The notes below the pieces were generated by a model. It was given only the letters and a program-made list of their open reading frames with translations. It had not been told where the DNA came from and did not search any database. A stretch of 64,000 bases of DNA. It comes from Promethearchaeota archaeon (lineage in GTDB: Archaea; Asgardarchaeota; Lokiarchaeia; Sigynarchaeales; SOKP01). The stretch is taken from the NCBI GenBank assembly GCA_016839655.1, contig JAEOTW010000097.1, positions 4,929 through 68,928 of the forward strand, written 5' to 3'. The translations under genes and the position numbers were made by a program. Below are positions 35,643 through 44,588 of this stretch, piece by piece. How positions within the stretch are numbered: the first letter of the stretch is position 1; the number at the start of each line of letters is the position of its first letter.

Positions 35643-37553
35643 TCATTTAAGTAAAACAGTTTCAAGATTTTTAGGGGCTGCAGTACTTTTCCGTAGTTTT
35701 TTATGTATCATTGTTGATAAACTAATCGCTTTAGACTCTTCACCGTGACATACAAGTACTTTTTTAGGTCTTGGTTGAATTCTTCTTAGGAATTGAGAAA
35801 TTTGACTACGTGACGAATGACCACTAAAACCTTCAAGTGTAAAAGTTTTCATATTAAGTTTAACCAGCTGTGTGCGTCCTTTTGGATCTATATAAGTGAA
35901 TTCTTTAAAACCACGTTGGATTCTATTACCCAAAGTTCCTGAAACTTGGTATGAAACAAAAATTAATGAGTTTTTGGGATCATTGGCTAATTCCTTGAGA
36001 TATTGTACTGAAGGACCTCCTATAAGCATCCCACTTGTGGCTAAGATAATACAGGGTCCACCCTTTATTATATCAAGTCTTTCTTCTTGTGCAGACACAG
36101 TTTCGAAATAATCACTTAGAAAAGGATTTTTACCTTGATGTAATATTTTTTCTCTTAGATCACTACTAAGAAAATCTGGATTTGCAGTATGTATTGCTGT
36201 TGCTTCACTAATGAGTCCATCAATAAATATAGGTACTTTATCAATAAATCCTTTCGAGATATATTCTTCTAATACAATTAGTAATTCCTGTGCTCGCCCT
36301 ACTGCCAATACGGGAACCAAAACTTTACCACCCCGCTTAAGTGTTGAATTCAATATTTGTTTAAGTTCTCTTTCAGATTCTTGTCTACTAGGAATGCGAT
36401 CTTGAGGACCCCCATAAGTAGATTCAATTAAGAGACTTTCTACCCTTGGAAACTTAACAGCTGCTTTTTCTAATAATCGAGTTTTTTGATATTTAAAATC
36501 TCCTGTATAAACAAAATTATAGTCTCCTTTTCCAAAATGTAAGTGTATCATTGATGAACCCAAAATATGACCAGAATTATGAAGTGTTAATTTAATATCT
36601 GGAGCAATATCTGTTACCTTTCCCCAAGAAAGAGGAATTGTGTGAAGTACCGTTGATTTTACATCCCTCTTTGAATATGGTGAGTGTGATCCCTCTTTTT
36701 CACAAATCTGAATAAAATCAAGTTGCAGCATTGTGGATAGATTGCGGGTGGGTAAAGTACTATACACTGGACCTCTATATCCATATTTGTACAAAAATGG
36801 AACAAGACCACAGTGATCTAAATGAGCATGTGATATAATAACAGCATCAAGATCTCTTAATGAGAATTCAGGTATTTCAAAGAATGGAAATTTCTCATTA
36901 GGGTTTCCAACATTTAAGCCACAATCCAATAGTACATTACTATCTCTTGTTTGCATTAATATACAAGATCTTCCAACTTCTCTGAAACCCCCTAAGGCAC
37001 TTAACCTTATATTTAAGTTTTTAAATATTATGGGTCTATGGATTCTTTTACCTATTTCTAACAAGATATCTTTTTGTGTTTGTCGTTCCTTTGAAAGCAT
37101 CGATCTAATTAATTGAATTGTTCTTGAATTTAATGGAGGTGTTCGAATGGTTCTAGGTTGCCAAAAGGTATTTGTTCTTATATCTTTTAAGTTAACTCCT
37201 TTTTTTCCAATCACTAATCCCGGTTTTCCTGATTCAATTATTACTTCTCCTTTTGTATGATCAAATTCAATACTAGTAATCTCAGCATCATCATTAACTA
37301 AATTTCTTATATAGCTTTCAGTCTCAGCTGGATCTTTACGTTTATCTACATTCCATCTAAAAACAACTCGTTTTCGCATAGTTTTTGCTAAGTCCTTTAA
37401 GATTGTTGAGCTTTCGGTAGCCTCTACATCTGAATTTTCAGAATATACAGCGATTTCAGGGCCTTCAAACTCAATTTTCTTAACAGTAATTTCTGGTGGA
37501 AGATTATCGACTATTTGATCCTTAATTCGTCTTAATTCACTTTCATAACTCAT
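35643..37553 (-). CDS. fttA: KH-domain beta-CASP ribonuclease, transcription termination factor FttA/aCPSF1
   Basis: 636 residues, the usual length of archaeal aCPSF1/FttA. The N-terminal 150 residues form the two KH-like domains (start SYESELRRIKDQIVDNLPP; GKPGLVIGKKGVNLKDI). The metallo-beta-lactamase core carries ISHAHLDHCG, the zinc-binding HxHxDH, and YTGDFKYQ. The beta-CASP domain contains LIESTYGG, GGKVLVPVLAVGRAQE and, near the C-terminus, SGHSSRSQ and VCHGEESK. FttA cuts nascent RNA and ends transcription; it is the archaeal relative of eukaryotic CPSF73. It is highly conserved and vertically inherited, making it a good phylogenetic marker for this contig. Confidence 0.95.
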   Translation of the reverse strand: MSYESELRRIKDQIVDNLPPEITVKKIEFEGPEIAVYSENSDVEATESSTILKDLAKTMRKRVVFRWNVDKRKDPAETESYIRNLVNDDAEITSIEFDHTKGEVIIESGKPGLVIGKKGVNLKDIRTNTFWQPRTIRTPPLNSRTIQLIRSMLSKERQTQKDILLEIGKRIHRPIIFKNLNIRLSALGGFREVGRSCILMQTRDSNVLLDCGLNVGNPNEKFPFFEIPEFSLRDLDAVIISHAHLDHCGLVPFLYKYGYRGPVYSTLPTRNLSTMLQLDFIQICEKEGSHSPYSKRDVKSTVLHTIPLSWGKVTDIAPDIKLTLHNSGHILGSSMIHLHFGKGDYNFVYTGDFKYQKTRLLEKAAVKFPRVESLLIESTYGGPQDRIPSRQESERELKQILNSTLKRGGKVLVPVLAVGRAQELLIVLEEYISKGFIDKVPIFIDGLISEATAIHTANPDFLSSDLREKILHQGKNPFLSDYFETVSAQEERLDIIKGGPCIILATSGMLIGGPSVQYLKELANDPKNSLIFVSYQVSGTLGNRIQRGFKEFTYIDPKGRTQLVKLNMKTFTLEGFSGHSSRSQISQFLRRIQPRPKKVLVCHGEESKAISLSTMIHKKLRKSTAAPKNLETVLLK

Positions 37554-37912
37554 AAATCTTCATTGTATTAGTTAATTACTTCTTATATATGCAATTTTAA
37601 TAGTTTGGCAAATTCTTAAAACTAAGAACATCTGAAATTTCTTTTATTTATAGATACAATTGGTTAATTTGTAATTGCTTATTTTTAATAAATAGTATTA
37701 CATTCTCTTACATTATAACTTATTTTCGGAAGAGAATAATTTTGAGAATGAAATATTACTAAATTTCTATGATAAATATAAATTAATCAAAAATAAAAAC
37801 ATTATCATTATGAAAGAACAAACATTTTTTAAAAACTTAGTAAGAATATCTTCTTCTTGATAATATTTCATTAATAAGATATTTTTTTTGATAAAACATT
37901 CTAGTATATAAT
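37554..37912. promoter_or_regulatory. Divergent promoter region between fttA and purN
   Basis: A 359-base A/T-rich spacer between two divergent genes. Near purN an 8-base inverted repeat, AATATCTT ... AAGATATT, is followed by eight T residues, which could be an attenuator-like hairpin or simply chance in such A/T-rich sequence. A 63-codon open frame on the minus strand is of low complexity and not convincing. No other gene is seen. Confidence 0.4.
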
Positions 37913-38548
37913 ATGGGAAAACTAAAAATAGGAGCAATTGCCTCTGGCTCTGGTTCAAATTTTGAGGCTGTAGTTAATGCATGTGAAAAGGGAATCTTGA
38001 AAGATAAAGCGACAATAGAAGTCTTAATTTGTAATAAATCGGGAGCTTATTGTATAGAACGAGCTAAGAATCATAATATTCCTTATGTATTAATTGAATC
38101 AGACAAATTTCTCAACATTCCGAGAGAGGAATTTGATAAACAACTTATTGAAGTACTAAAGGATTATGAGTGTGAACTTATTATATTGGTAGGTTATATG
38201 AGATTAGTTAGCCCAGCTTTTATTCAGGCATTTAACGGAAATGTTATGAATATTCATCCCGCACTTTTACCTTCATTTAAAGGCATGCACGCACACAAGG
38301 ATGCACTCGAATATGGTGTCAAAGTTTCGGGAGCAACTGTTCATTTTGTCGATTTTAATGCAGATCATGGTCCAATCATTATTCAGAAATGTGTACAAGT
38401 ATACGATACTGATACCGAAGTTACATTAGGTCCAAGGGTATTAGAATGGGAGCATAAGATATTTCCGAAAGCTATTGAATTGTTTTGTGATAAAAGATTA
38501 CATATTGATGGAAGAATAGTTCGTATTGATGGTGAAGTTAAATTATAA
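37913..38548 (+). CDS. purN: Phosphoribosylglycinamide formyltransferase
   Basis: A 211-residue PurN (GART). It starts KIGAIASGSGSNFEAVVNAC, which binds the phosphate of GAR. LVGYMRLVSPAF and the active-site stretch NIHPALLPSFKGMHA contain catalytic Asn and His, and DHGPIIIQ contains the catalytic Asp. It transfers a formyl group from 10-formyl-tetrahydrofolate in de novo purine synthesis. No other purine gene is adjacent. The length and all key residues are normal. Confidence 0.93.
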   Translation: MGKLKIGAIASGSGSNFEAVVNACEKGILKDKATIEVLICNKSGAYCIERAKNHNIPYVLIESDKFLNIPREEFDKQLIEVLKDYECELIILVGYMRLVSPAFIQAFNGNVMNIHPALLPSFKGMHAHKDALEYGVKVSGATVHFVDFNADHGPIIIQKCVQVYDTDTEVTLGPRVLEWEHKIFPKAIELFCDKRLHIDGRIVRIDGEVKL

Positions 38549-38567
38549 ATTTAACTTAATAATCTTA

Positions 38568-38662
38568 GGGAAATGATTTTATTGAAAGCTCTGACCCAAC
38601 TGAAATCAACACAGGATTGTTGATTAATGAAGAAGATCTTGAGTCTTGAAAAATCATTTCCC
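38568..38662 (+). ncRNA. Candidate structured RNA between purN and the EF-2 paralogue
   Basis: A perfect 13-base inverted repeat closes a 95-base element: GGGAAATGATTTT (38568-38580) with AAAATCATTTCCC (38650-38662). Inside, AAGCTC can pair with GAGTCTT with one bulged T. An 8-base hairpin AATCAACA-CAGGAT-TGTTGATT forms the inner arm. Ordered nested stems of this kind suggest a folded RNA, either an independent small RNA or a 5' leader element of the gene 75 bases downstream. I see no match to a riboswitch class or to C/D-box guide RNAs. The plus strand is assumed from the flanking genes. Confidence 0.4.
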
Positions 38663-38736
38663 GCTTATTTTCCTTCTATAGAAATACTAAGATTTTAATC
38701 AAAGTATTTATAATCCTAAATAATTTAATAGAAAAA

Positions 38737-40941
38737 ATGTTTCATTGGATCATGCCTCGCCGAAAAGAAATTACAGAAATTTTAAATTTAATGGAAAAGA
38801 CAAAAAATATTATTAATTTTGGACTTGTAGGGCACATTGACCACGGAAAAACCACTCTTTCTGATTCTTTACTAAGTGAAGCAGGGTTTTTATCACCAGA
38901 ATTGGCAGGTGAAGCGCGTGCTTTAGATTTTCTCGAAGAAGAACAAAGACGAGGTATTACAATGAAATCAGCAAATATATCTTTGTATTATGAAAAATCT
39001 CTTGAGGGTCATGAACCTTTTCTTATTAACTTAGTAGATACACCGGGTCATTTGGATTTTAGTGGAAAAGTAACCCGTGCATTAAGATTAGTAGATGGAG
39101 TTGTAGTGGTTGTTGACGCAGTTGAAGAAGTAATTACACAATCTGAAACTGTTATTAAACAAGCTTTACAAGAGGGTGTTAAACCAGTATTGTTTATAAA
39201 TAAAGTGGATCGCCTAATAAGAGAATTGAAGCTTTCTGATGAAAAAATAAAAGAGAAGTATATACGAATAATTAAATCATTCAATACTCTAGTAGAAAGA
39301 TATGCTGATCATCCTTTTAATAAAAGGTGGAAAGTCTCTCCTTTAGCAGGAAATGTCGCGTTTGGTTCAGCTCTTCATAAATGGGGTTTTACATTAAATA
39401 TATTAGAAAAAAATGAGTTAAAATTTAAAGATATTAGAGAAAGATATAATAAAGATACTTATACAAAAGAAACTTACGCGGATTTAGCTTATTATTTTCC
39501 AATTCATAAAGCTATATTAGAAATGGTTGTAGATCATTTACCAAATCCTATAGAAGCTCAAAAATATAGAATTAAAAAAATTTGGGATGGAGATGTTAAT
39601 TCTGAATTAGGAAAATTTATGGTTAATTGTGATCCAGATGGCCCTTTAATAGTTTGTTTAAGTAAAGTTCAAGCTGATAAACATGGATTAGTCTCAACAG
39701 GAAGGATCTTTTCTGGAAGATGTACGAATAAAAAGGAAATTTATCTTTTAAATGAAAGTAATTACGAGAAAATCCAACGAATTGCCATTTTCATGGGACA
39801 AAGAAGAGAACAAGTAGAAAATATACCTGCTGGTAATATTGTAGCAATTGAGGGGATCAAAATGATAAAAAGTGGTGAGACTATAATAGATAGCAATAAA
39901 ATTGATGAAATGGTACCATTTGAAAGCGTGAAATATGTCACCTCTCCTGTCATGACAGTTTCCATCGAACCTGAATATCTAAGAGATCTTGATAAAATGA
40001 AAAAATTGATAGAGAATCTTTTAATTGAAGATCCAAACTTAAAATTTGATATTAATGAAGAAAATGGTGAATTTCTCTTATCAGGTGCGGGACCTCTACA
40101 TTTAGAAGTGAGTGCATATGAAATCGGAAAAAGAGGAGTAAATGTCACTATTTCTGAACCTAGAGCTGTTTTTAAAGAGTCATGTAGAACTACTTCCCCT
40201 TTAATTTCAGTGTCCTCCCCCAATGGTCAAGGTTTTCTTAAACTGAGAATTGGACGCTTAGATAGTGAAACTGTAAGGTTTTTTAGAAATATAGACTATA
40301 AAACAATAAAGCCCTTTGCAAAATTAAAAGAGATTTTAAGTGAAAAGACTTCTCTCAGTGAGGAAGAGATCGAAAATTTCTGGCTTAGTGATTATGATCA
40401 GAATGTATTGGTATATAGAGGAGAAAATGAATTAAATGAATTCTATAAAAAGTCAATCTTTGAGATTATTGAAAAAATCAGTATAAGCGGTCCACTTTGT
40501 GGGGAAAAATTAACTGAACTTAAAATTATAATTGAGGATTTAAATGTTCAAAATATATCAGATGAAAATATTTTTACTGAATTATCAACCATGTTTTATG
40601 ATGCAATCCTGAAAGGCCTAAATGAAGCAGAATTAATTCTTTTAGAGCCAATATATCACACCATTATCCAACTTCCTCCCGATTACATAAAAAGCACCAT
40701 AACACTACTATCAAAATATTCTACTAAGATTAAAACTATAGATCAGAACAAAGAATATCAAGCAGTTATGGAAATTTTGATTCCTGTCAGACATTCAATA
40801 AAGTTTGCTGAAGAGATTAGATCATCTAGTTCAGGGAGAGCTTTTTGGCAAAATGAATTTTATGCGTTTATGGAGGTTCCCCAACACGAATCTCATAGAT
40901 TAATTCAAGAAATTAAGTTTTTTAAAGGAATTTCTTGGTAA
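38737..40941 (+). CDS. Archaeal elongation factor 2 paralogue lacking the diphthamide histidine
   Basis: 734 residues, full EF-2 length. The G domain is intact: GHIDHGKTT (32-40), RGITMKSA, DTPGHLDF and NKVDR. Domains II, III and V are recognisable (FLLSGAGPLHLEVSAYEIG; GRAFWQNEF). In domain IV the loop that normally reads DAIHRGPxQ, with the His modified to diphthamide, is replaced by NISDENIFTELSTMF (about 607-621). A normal EF-2 ends this domain with LLEPIY, which is kept. This is therefore the EF-2 paralogue (aEF-2p) type known from Asgard archaea, not the canonical factor. The ATG at 38737 fits a leaderless start 26 bases after TTTATAAT; the family-like start MPRRKE is at 38752. Confidence 0.85.
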   Translation: MFHWIMPRRKEITEILNLMEKTKNIINFGLVGHIDHGKTTLSDSLLSEAGFLSPELAGEARALDFLEEEQRRGITMKSANISLYYEKSLEGHEPFLINLVDTPGHLDFSGKVTRALRLVDGVVVVVDAVEEVITQSETVIKQALQEGVKPVLFINKVDRLIRELKLSDEKIKEKYIRIIKSFNTLVERYADHPFNKRWKVSPLAGNVAFGSALHKWGFTLNILEKNELKFKDIRERYNKDTYTKETYADLAYYFPIHKAILEMVVDHLPNPIEAQKYRIKKIWDGDVNSELGKFMVNCDPDGPLIVCLSKVQADKHGLVSTGRIFSGRCTNKKEIYLLNESNYEKIQRIAIFMGQRREQVENIPAGNIVAIEGIKMIKSGETIIDSNKIDEMVPFESVKYVTSPVMTVSIEPEYLRDLDKMKKLIENLLIEDPNLKFDINEENGEFLLSGAGPLHLEVSAYEIGKRGVNVTISEPRAVFKESCRTTSPLISVSSPNGQGFLKLRIGRLDSETVRFFRNIDYKTIKPFAKLKEILSEKTSLSEEEIENFWLSDYDQNVLVYRGENELNEFYKKSIFEIIEKISISGPLCGEKLTELKIIIEDLNVQNISDENIFTELSTMFYDAILKGLNEAELILLEPIYHTIIQLPPDYIKSTITLLSKYSTKIKTIDQNKEYQAVMEILIPVRHSIKFAEEIRSSSSGRAFWQNEFYAFMEVPQHESHRLIQEIKFFKGISW

Positions 40942-40951
40942 ATATGGTAAT

Positions 40952-42274
40952 TCAATTCAAATCTCTAATCTTGTCAGCAATTTTATAATTCGGCAGGACA
41001 TTATCTACATAACCTTTTTCTGTTGCGAATTTAGGCATTGCATATAAAATAGACGTTTCTTCTGATTCAGCAATTGTTTTCCCGCCTACTCGTTTGATTG
41101 CTCCTAAGCCGTTAACACCATCAGAACCCATACCTGTTAAAATTATCCCCATTGAACGATTCCTAAAAATTTTAGCTGCAGAAAAAAATAGAACATCAAT
41201 AGAAGGCATACAAAAATTAACAGGTGTTCCTTTAAAAATTTTTAATGATGGCGTTTTATTATCTACAGTAATTTCCATATGCATATCCCCCGGAGCGATA
41301 TAAACGTGGCCTCCTTGCAGAGTATCTCCGTTTTTAGCTACTCTAACTTTTAATTCGCATTCTATATTTAAATTGTCAGCAAAAGCTTCTGTAAAATGAG
41401 AAGATAAATGTTGAACAATCAAAATTGGTGTGTTAAAATTTCTTGGGATTTCTTTTAATATTGTAGTAATGGTTCTTGGCCCTCCTACACTAGCACCCAT
41501 TACTATAACATTGGAATTCAACATTACTCCAGAAACAGGAGAAAGATCAGGAATACTAACAGATGATTTTTTCCTTTTTACTACTTCAGAGGTTAATTTT
41601 TGTTTTTTAAGTTTAATTACATCTACCGGTTCAATTGCTTTTGGTTTTATTTTATTAGAAGTTTTATTTACTACTAATGGTTTAGTTTCATTCTTTAGAA
41701 TTGCCTTCACTTTCATAATTTCAAAAGAGTCAATTTCCCTTTTTTCTTCGATTTCTTCAATAGGTTTTAATTGATTTATGTATTGTCCAAAATCAAAAAT
41801 TCGATTTACCATTTCTTGGCGAAGAGATCTACTCTTGCTTAAAATATTTTCTTCAGTTTTAAAAATTTTCTTTATTTGAGACTGAGATGCTAACAATACT
41901 TTAGCAAGTAATTCTTCACGAAATCTTGGTAAATCTTTAGCTCCAAGACCACCAGGTTTTATGATATAGTCAAAAGCACCCATTAGTAATGCTTGTATTG
42001 AAGAATCTAAATTTTTAGGGCTAATAGCAGATAAAATAACAGTTGGAGTTGGATGACTTTCCATAATTAACTTGAAAGCATCTAAACCGTTCATTTTCGG
42101 CATCACTAAATCTAACACTAAGACATCAGGGCTATACCTCTTTACTAAATTAACTGCTTCAATACCATCTTTTGCATAATCAACAATATTTATTAAATCA
42201 TGTTGTTTAAGAATATCTGATATGCTTTTTTGTAGATATTGAGAGTCGTCAGCGATCAATACGTTTATAGACAA
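40952..42274 (-). CDS. cheB: Chemotaxis protein-glutamate methylesterase CheB, copy 1
   Basis: 440 residues: an N-terminal receiver domain (LIADDSQYL; phosphorylated Asp in DVLVLDLVMPKMNG; late Lys in DYIIKPGG), a long basic linker of about 110 residues, and the methylesterase domain. Its catalytic Ser is in MGASVGGPRT, His in IVQHLS and Asp in LTGMGSDGVNG. CheB demethylates or deamidates receptors after phosphorylation by CheA. It is the last gene of the chemosensory cluster, after the roadblock-GTPase gene, and a second CheB lies three genes upstream. Two CheB paralogues imply either two receptor sets or a second output. Confidence 0.93.
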   Translation of the reverse strand: MSINVLIADDSQYLQKSISDILKQHDLINIVDYAKDGIEAVNLVKRYSPDVLVLDLVMPKMNGLDAFKLIMESHPTPTVILSAISPKNLDSSIQALLMGAFDYIIKPGGLGAKDLPRFREELLAKVLLASQSQIKKIFKTEENILSKSRSLRQEMVNRIFDFGQYINQLKPIEEIEEKREIDSFEIMKVKAILKNETKPLVVNKTSNKIKPKAIEPVDVIKLKKQKLTSEVVKRKKSSVSIPDLSPVSGVMLNSNVIVMGASVGGPRTITTILKEIPRNFNTPILIVQHLSSHFTEAFADNLNIECELKVRVAKNGDTLQGGHVYIAPGDMHMEITVDNKTPSLKIFKGTPVNFCMPSIDVLFFSAAKIFRNRSMGIILTGMGSDGVNGLGAIKRVGGKTIAESEETSILYAMPKFATEKGYVDNVLPNYKIADKIRDLN

Positions 42275-42347
42275 TTAAATCTCCTTTTCAGTATTATTAT
42301 CTTAACTTATAAATAGTAGATTGAGTTAATTTATATGTTTCTTAATG

Positions 42348-43304
42348 CTAAAATAGATTAGAAATAAGAAAAGTAAACAATTCATCAATTCCTTCTCCAG
42401 TTAAAGCAGAGGTTTCAAAAAATGGAATATTATGTTGATTTGCTAATTTGGAAGCTTGAGATTTAATATCTGAACGGTTTTCAACTTTATCAATTTTATT
42501 TCCAATCAAAACAAAGGGAATCTCTTCATTTTTTAAGAAGTGACGTGATTCTTCAATCCATCCCGAAATATCATTAAATGAATTTATATTAGTATAGTCA
42601 AATATTATCAAAACAGCGTTTGAATATTTATAATAAAATTTACGGATTTTTACAAAACTTTTCAACCCACTTAAATCAAGAAGATACAATGTTAGATTAA
42701 AATTGCTTGAGACTTTTAATTCCTTTTCATTAATTGAGATCCCTAATGTTGGTTTATATGCCCCATTTTCATTAAAATTCACCCCACAATATATATCTGC
42801 TAATCTCGATTTTCCTACAGCTTCAGATCCCACAATGGTAATCTTTTTAACATTTTTTTTGTTATCTTGTTCAGCTGGTAGAATTATTTCTCCCTCCTCT
42901 GTCAATATTGGTATATTCAAGGAAATTTCATGATTACTTAAAATTGATGAAATTTTTTCCGCTACAATGTAGGTATATGGAATAAATTGATCTATATTTG
43001 AATAATGATTTGCAACTAAAACAAAAATTGCGGGAACTTGATTTCCTAATTCCATATAAAACAATTGAAAGTCATTTGTATCGAAAGTCCCTGTACCAAA
43101 TGAAGTTTCTGCATATCTTTTAATTTTAGTTATGGTTTGATCAAGAATAGCCATTATTGCTCCAATTAATTCTTCATCAAATCCTTCCACTGAGGAACGA
43201 GCAATAATTAAACCATCTAAATCTACAACTAAAGCAGCTAACAAATTATTTACTTCATGCAGTAAATTATTCAATAAATCATCAATTAAGCTTACATTTG
43301 ACAT
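42348..43304 (-). CDS. Roadblock/LC7 domain fused to Ras-like small GTPase
   Basis: 318 residues in two parts. Residues 1-120 are a roadblock/LC7 domain (LLHEVNNLLAALVVDLDGLI; VPAIFVLVANHYSNI). Residues 152-318 are a Ras/Rab-like GTPase with the P-loop GSEAVGKS at 159-166, switch I Thr in KPTLGI, DLSG at 210-213, Rab-like IFDYTNINSFNDI, NKID at 269-272 and ETSALTGEG at 297-305. The catalytic Gln after DxxG is Leu214, as in Ras Q61L, and the Ras G12/G13 positions are Glu and Ala. Roadblock proteins such as MglB regulate Ras-like GTPases such as MglA; here both are one chain. It is 10 bases after cheC inside the chemosensory cluster. Confidence 0.88.
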   Translation of the reverse strand: MSNVSLIDDLLNNLLHEVNNLLAALVVDLDGLIIARSSVEGFDEELIGAIMAILDQTITKIKRYAETSFGTGTFDTNDFQLFYMELGNQVPAIFVLVANHYSNIDQFIPYTYIVAEKISSILSNHEISLNIPILTEEGEIILPAEQDNKKNVKKITIVGSEAVGKSRLADIYCGVNFNENGAYKPTLGISINEKELKVSSNFNLTLYLLDLSGLKSFVKIRKFYYKYSNAVLIIFDYTNINSFNDISGWIEESRHFLKNEEIPFVLIGNKIDKVENRSDIKSQASKLANQHNIPFFETSALTGEGIDELFTFLISNLF

Positions 43305-43314
43305 TTTTCATGTA

Positions 43315-43983
43315 TTATATATTCAATTCATATTTTATGTTTAATATCTCGAACAATTTCCTTAAAATGGTAATATTTGGAATGAGACAGATTGTTCCGT
43401 TTATATTCAAATCTGAAACTATTAATTTTGTACAAATCAAGATTATATAATCTATTATTTGGGAATATTTTGCGATGATACTATTTAAGATCGCATTCAA
43501 TGTGTCAATTGCAACTTTTGGTACATTTGGGACAAGTTTGATTGATAATAAATCTGCTAATGCACTAGCATAATGACCACTTAGGATGTTTCCGATTTCG
43601 CTTATGATACTATAAGAAAATTCATCCAAATCATTAGTGCTTTTTATTATAATCCCTGAATTTTTATTAGAATTGTTTAATAAATTCACTAGGTTAAAAA
43701 TTGATTCTTTGGGAAAAATTTGGACAATAGAAAGATCAGAATTAAGTGGAATTTTAGAAAATATCACAACTACTTCTTCGTTAGGGCTATCAAACAAATC
43801 TGGAACTTTCCAAAAAGTATCAATATTTGCAGAAGTTAGAGAAACTTCAACATTTTTATTCAATAACTCCGAAAGAGCCGTAATTGCGTGTCCAGAGCCT
43901 ATATTACCAATTTCTTTTAACAAATCTAATTGCTCTTCAGTCAATTCTACCTTAACTGAATTATGTATAACTTTTTCGTTCAT
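43315..43983 (-). CDS. cheC: CheC family CheY-phosphate phosphatase
   Basis: 222 residues with both CheC active-site repeats: the first is LLKEIGNIGSGHA (E24, N27), the second IISEIGNILSGHYASAL (E129, N132). The E-x2-N signature positions the water that dephosphorylates CheY-P. The protein should be cytosolic. Its start overlaps the CheD stop by four bases (ATGA), the classic arrangement for the CheC-CheD complex, in which CheD raises CheC activity. Confidence 0.92.
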   Translation of the reverse strand: MNEKVIHNSVKVELTEEQLDLLKEIGNIGSGHAITALSELLNKNVEVSLTSANIDTFWKVPDLFDSPNEEVVVIFSKIPLNSDLSIVQIFPKESIFNLVNLLNNSNKNSGIIIKSTNDLDEFSYSIISEIGNILSGHYASALADLLSIKLVPNVPKVAIDTLNAILNSIIAKYSQIIDYIILICTKLIVSDLNINGTICLIPNITILRKLFEILNIKYELNI

Positions 43984-44564
43984 TCTAATAATTCCTCTTT
44001 TTTTTGTGAAATTCCTGTATTTAATATAATCTTTTTATATTCCTTTTCTTTTGTCAATTTAACATATACAGCAAAATCTTTTGTATCAAATATTACACCC
44101 CTCCCTTCAGATCCTCCTGTATCTTCGCCAACAACAGAAATATTTGACTTTTCTAATTCTTGTTTTATAGCTTTGGTATTATCGATCCCCATAAAATTTT
44201 CATCTAAATCAAAAATTTTCGAACCCCCTACTATAATTGCTTTTATATTTTTTTCAGCAGCACCATAATTAAGAAGTTCTTTGAATAGTAATTTTAAAGA
44301 AAGATCAGCATATTTATGCGGATATTCTATTTTCTTATTTAACCTTGCTTTAGGAAGTAAAATGTGGGACATCCCGCATACCTTAGTTTTAAAATCAATA
44401 AGAATTAGTGCAATGCACGATCCTAATCCGTAAATTGATATTTTTGGGAAAAGATTTATGGGTTTATTTTTACAATTTGTAATAAAATAATGACCTATGG
44501 GTAAGAAAACCTCTCCATGTTTATCCATTTCATTAATAAATCCATAGGGTTTTATACTAATCAC
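43980..44564 (-). CDS. cheD: Receptor glutamine deamidase CheD
   Basis: 194 residues. The catalytic Cys lies in YGLGSCIALILID and the His in GMSHILLPK; GGSKIF and GEDTGGSEGRG are also family motifs. The N-terminus is extended by about 25 residues compared with short bacterial CheD. CheD deamidates receptor glutamines and binds CheC. It is translationally coupled to cheC. Its presence implies methyl-accepting receptors encoded elsewhere in the genome. Confidence 0.92.
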   Translation of the reverse strand: MISIKPYGFINEMDKHGEVFLPIGHYFITNCKNKPINLFPKISIYGLGSCIALILIDFKTKVCGMSHILLPKARLNKKIEYPHKYADLSLKLLFKELLNYGAAEKNIKAIIVGGSKIFDLDENFMGIDNTKAIKQELEKSNISVVGEDTGGSEGRGVIFDTKDFAVYVKLTKEKEYKKIILNTGISQKKEELLE

Positions 44565-44588
44565 CTTTAATTCTTAAATATTGAATTG

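Noticed and set aside
37767..37958. A 63-codon open frame on the minus strand in the fttA-purN spacer
   Set aside because: It overlaps the start of purN, is of low complexity, and has no ribosome-binding site or family likeness.
38568..38662. The 13-base inverted repeat as a terminator of purN
   Set aside because: The arms are 69 bases apart and no T-run follows, so it is unlike an intrinsic terminator.
39762..40223. A 153-codon open frame antisense to the EF-2 paralogue
   Set aside because: It is a shadow of a strongly supported gene, with no recognisable domain.
43637..44029. A 130-codon open frame antisense to cheC and another overlapping cheD
   Set aside because: Both lie opposite well-supported Che genes and show no family likeness.
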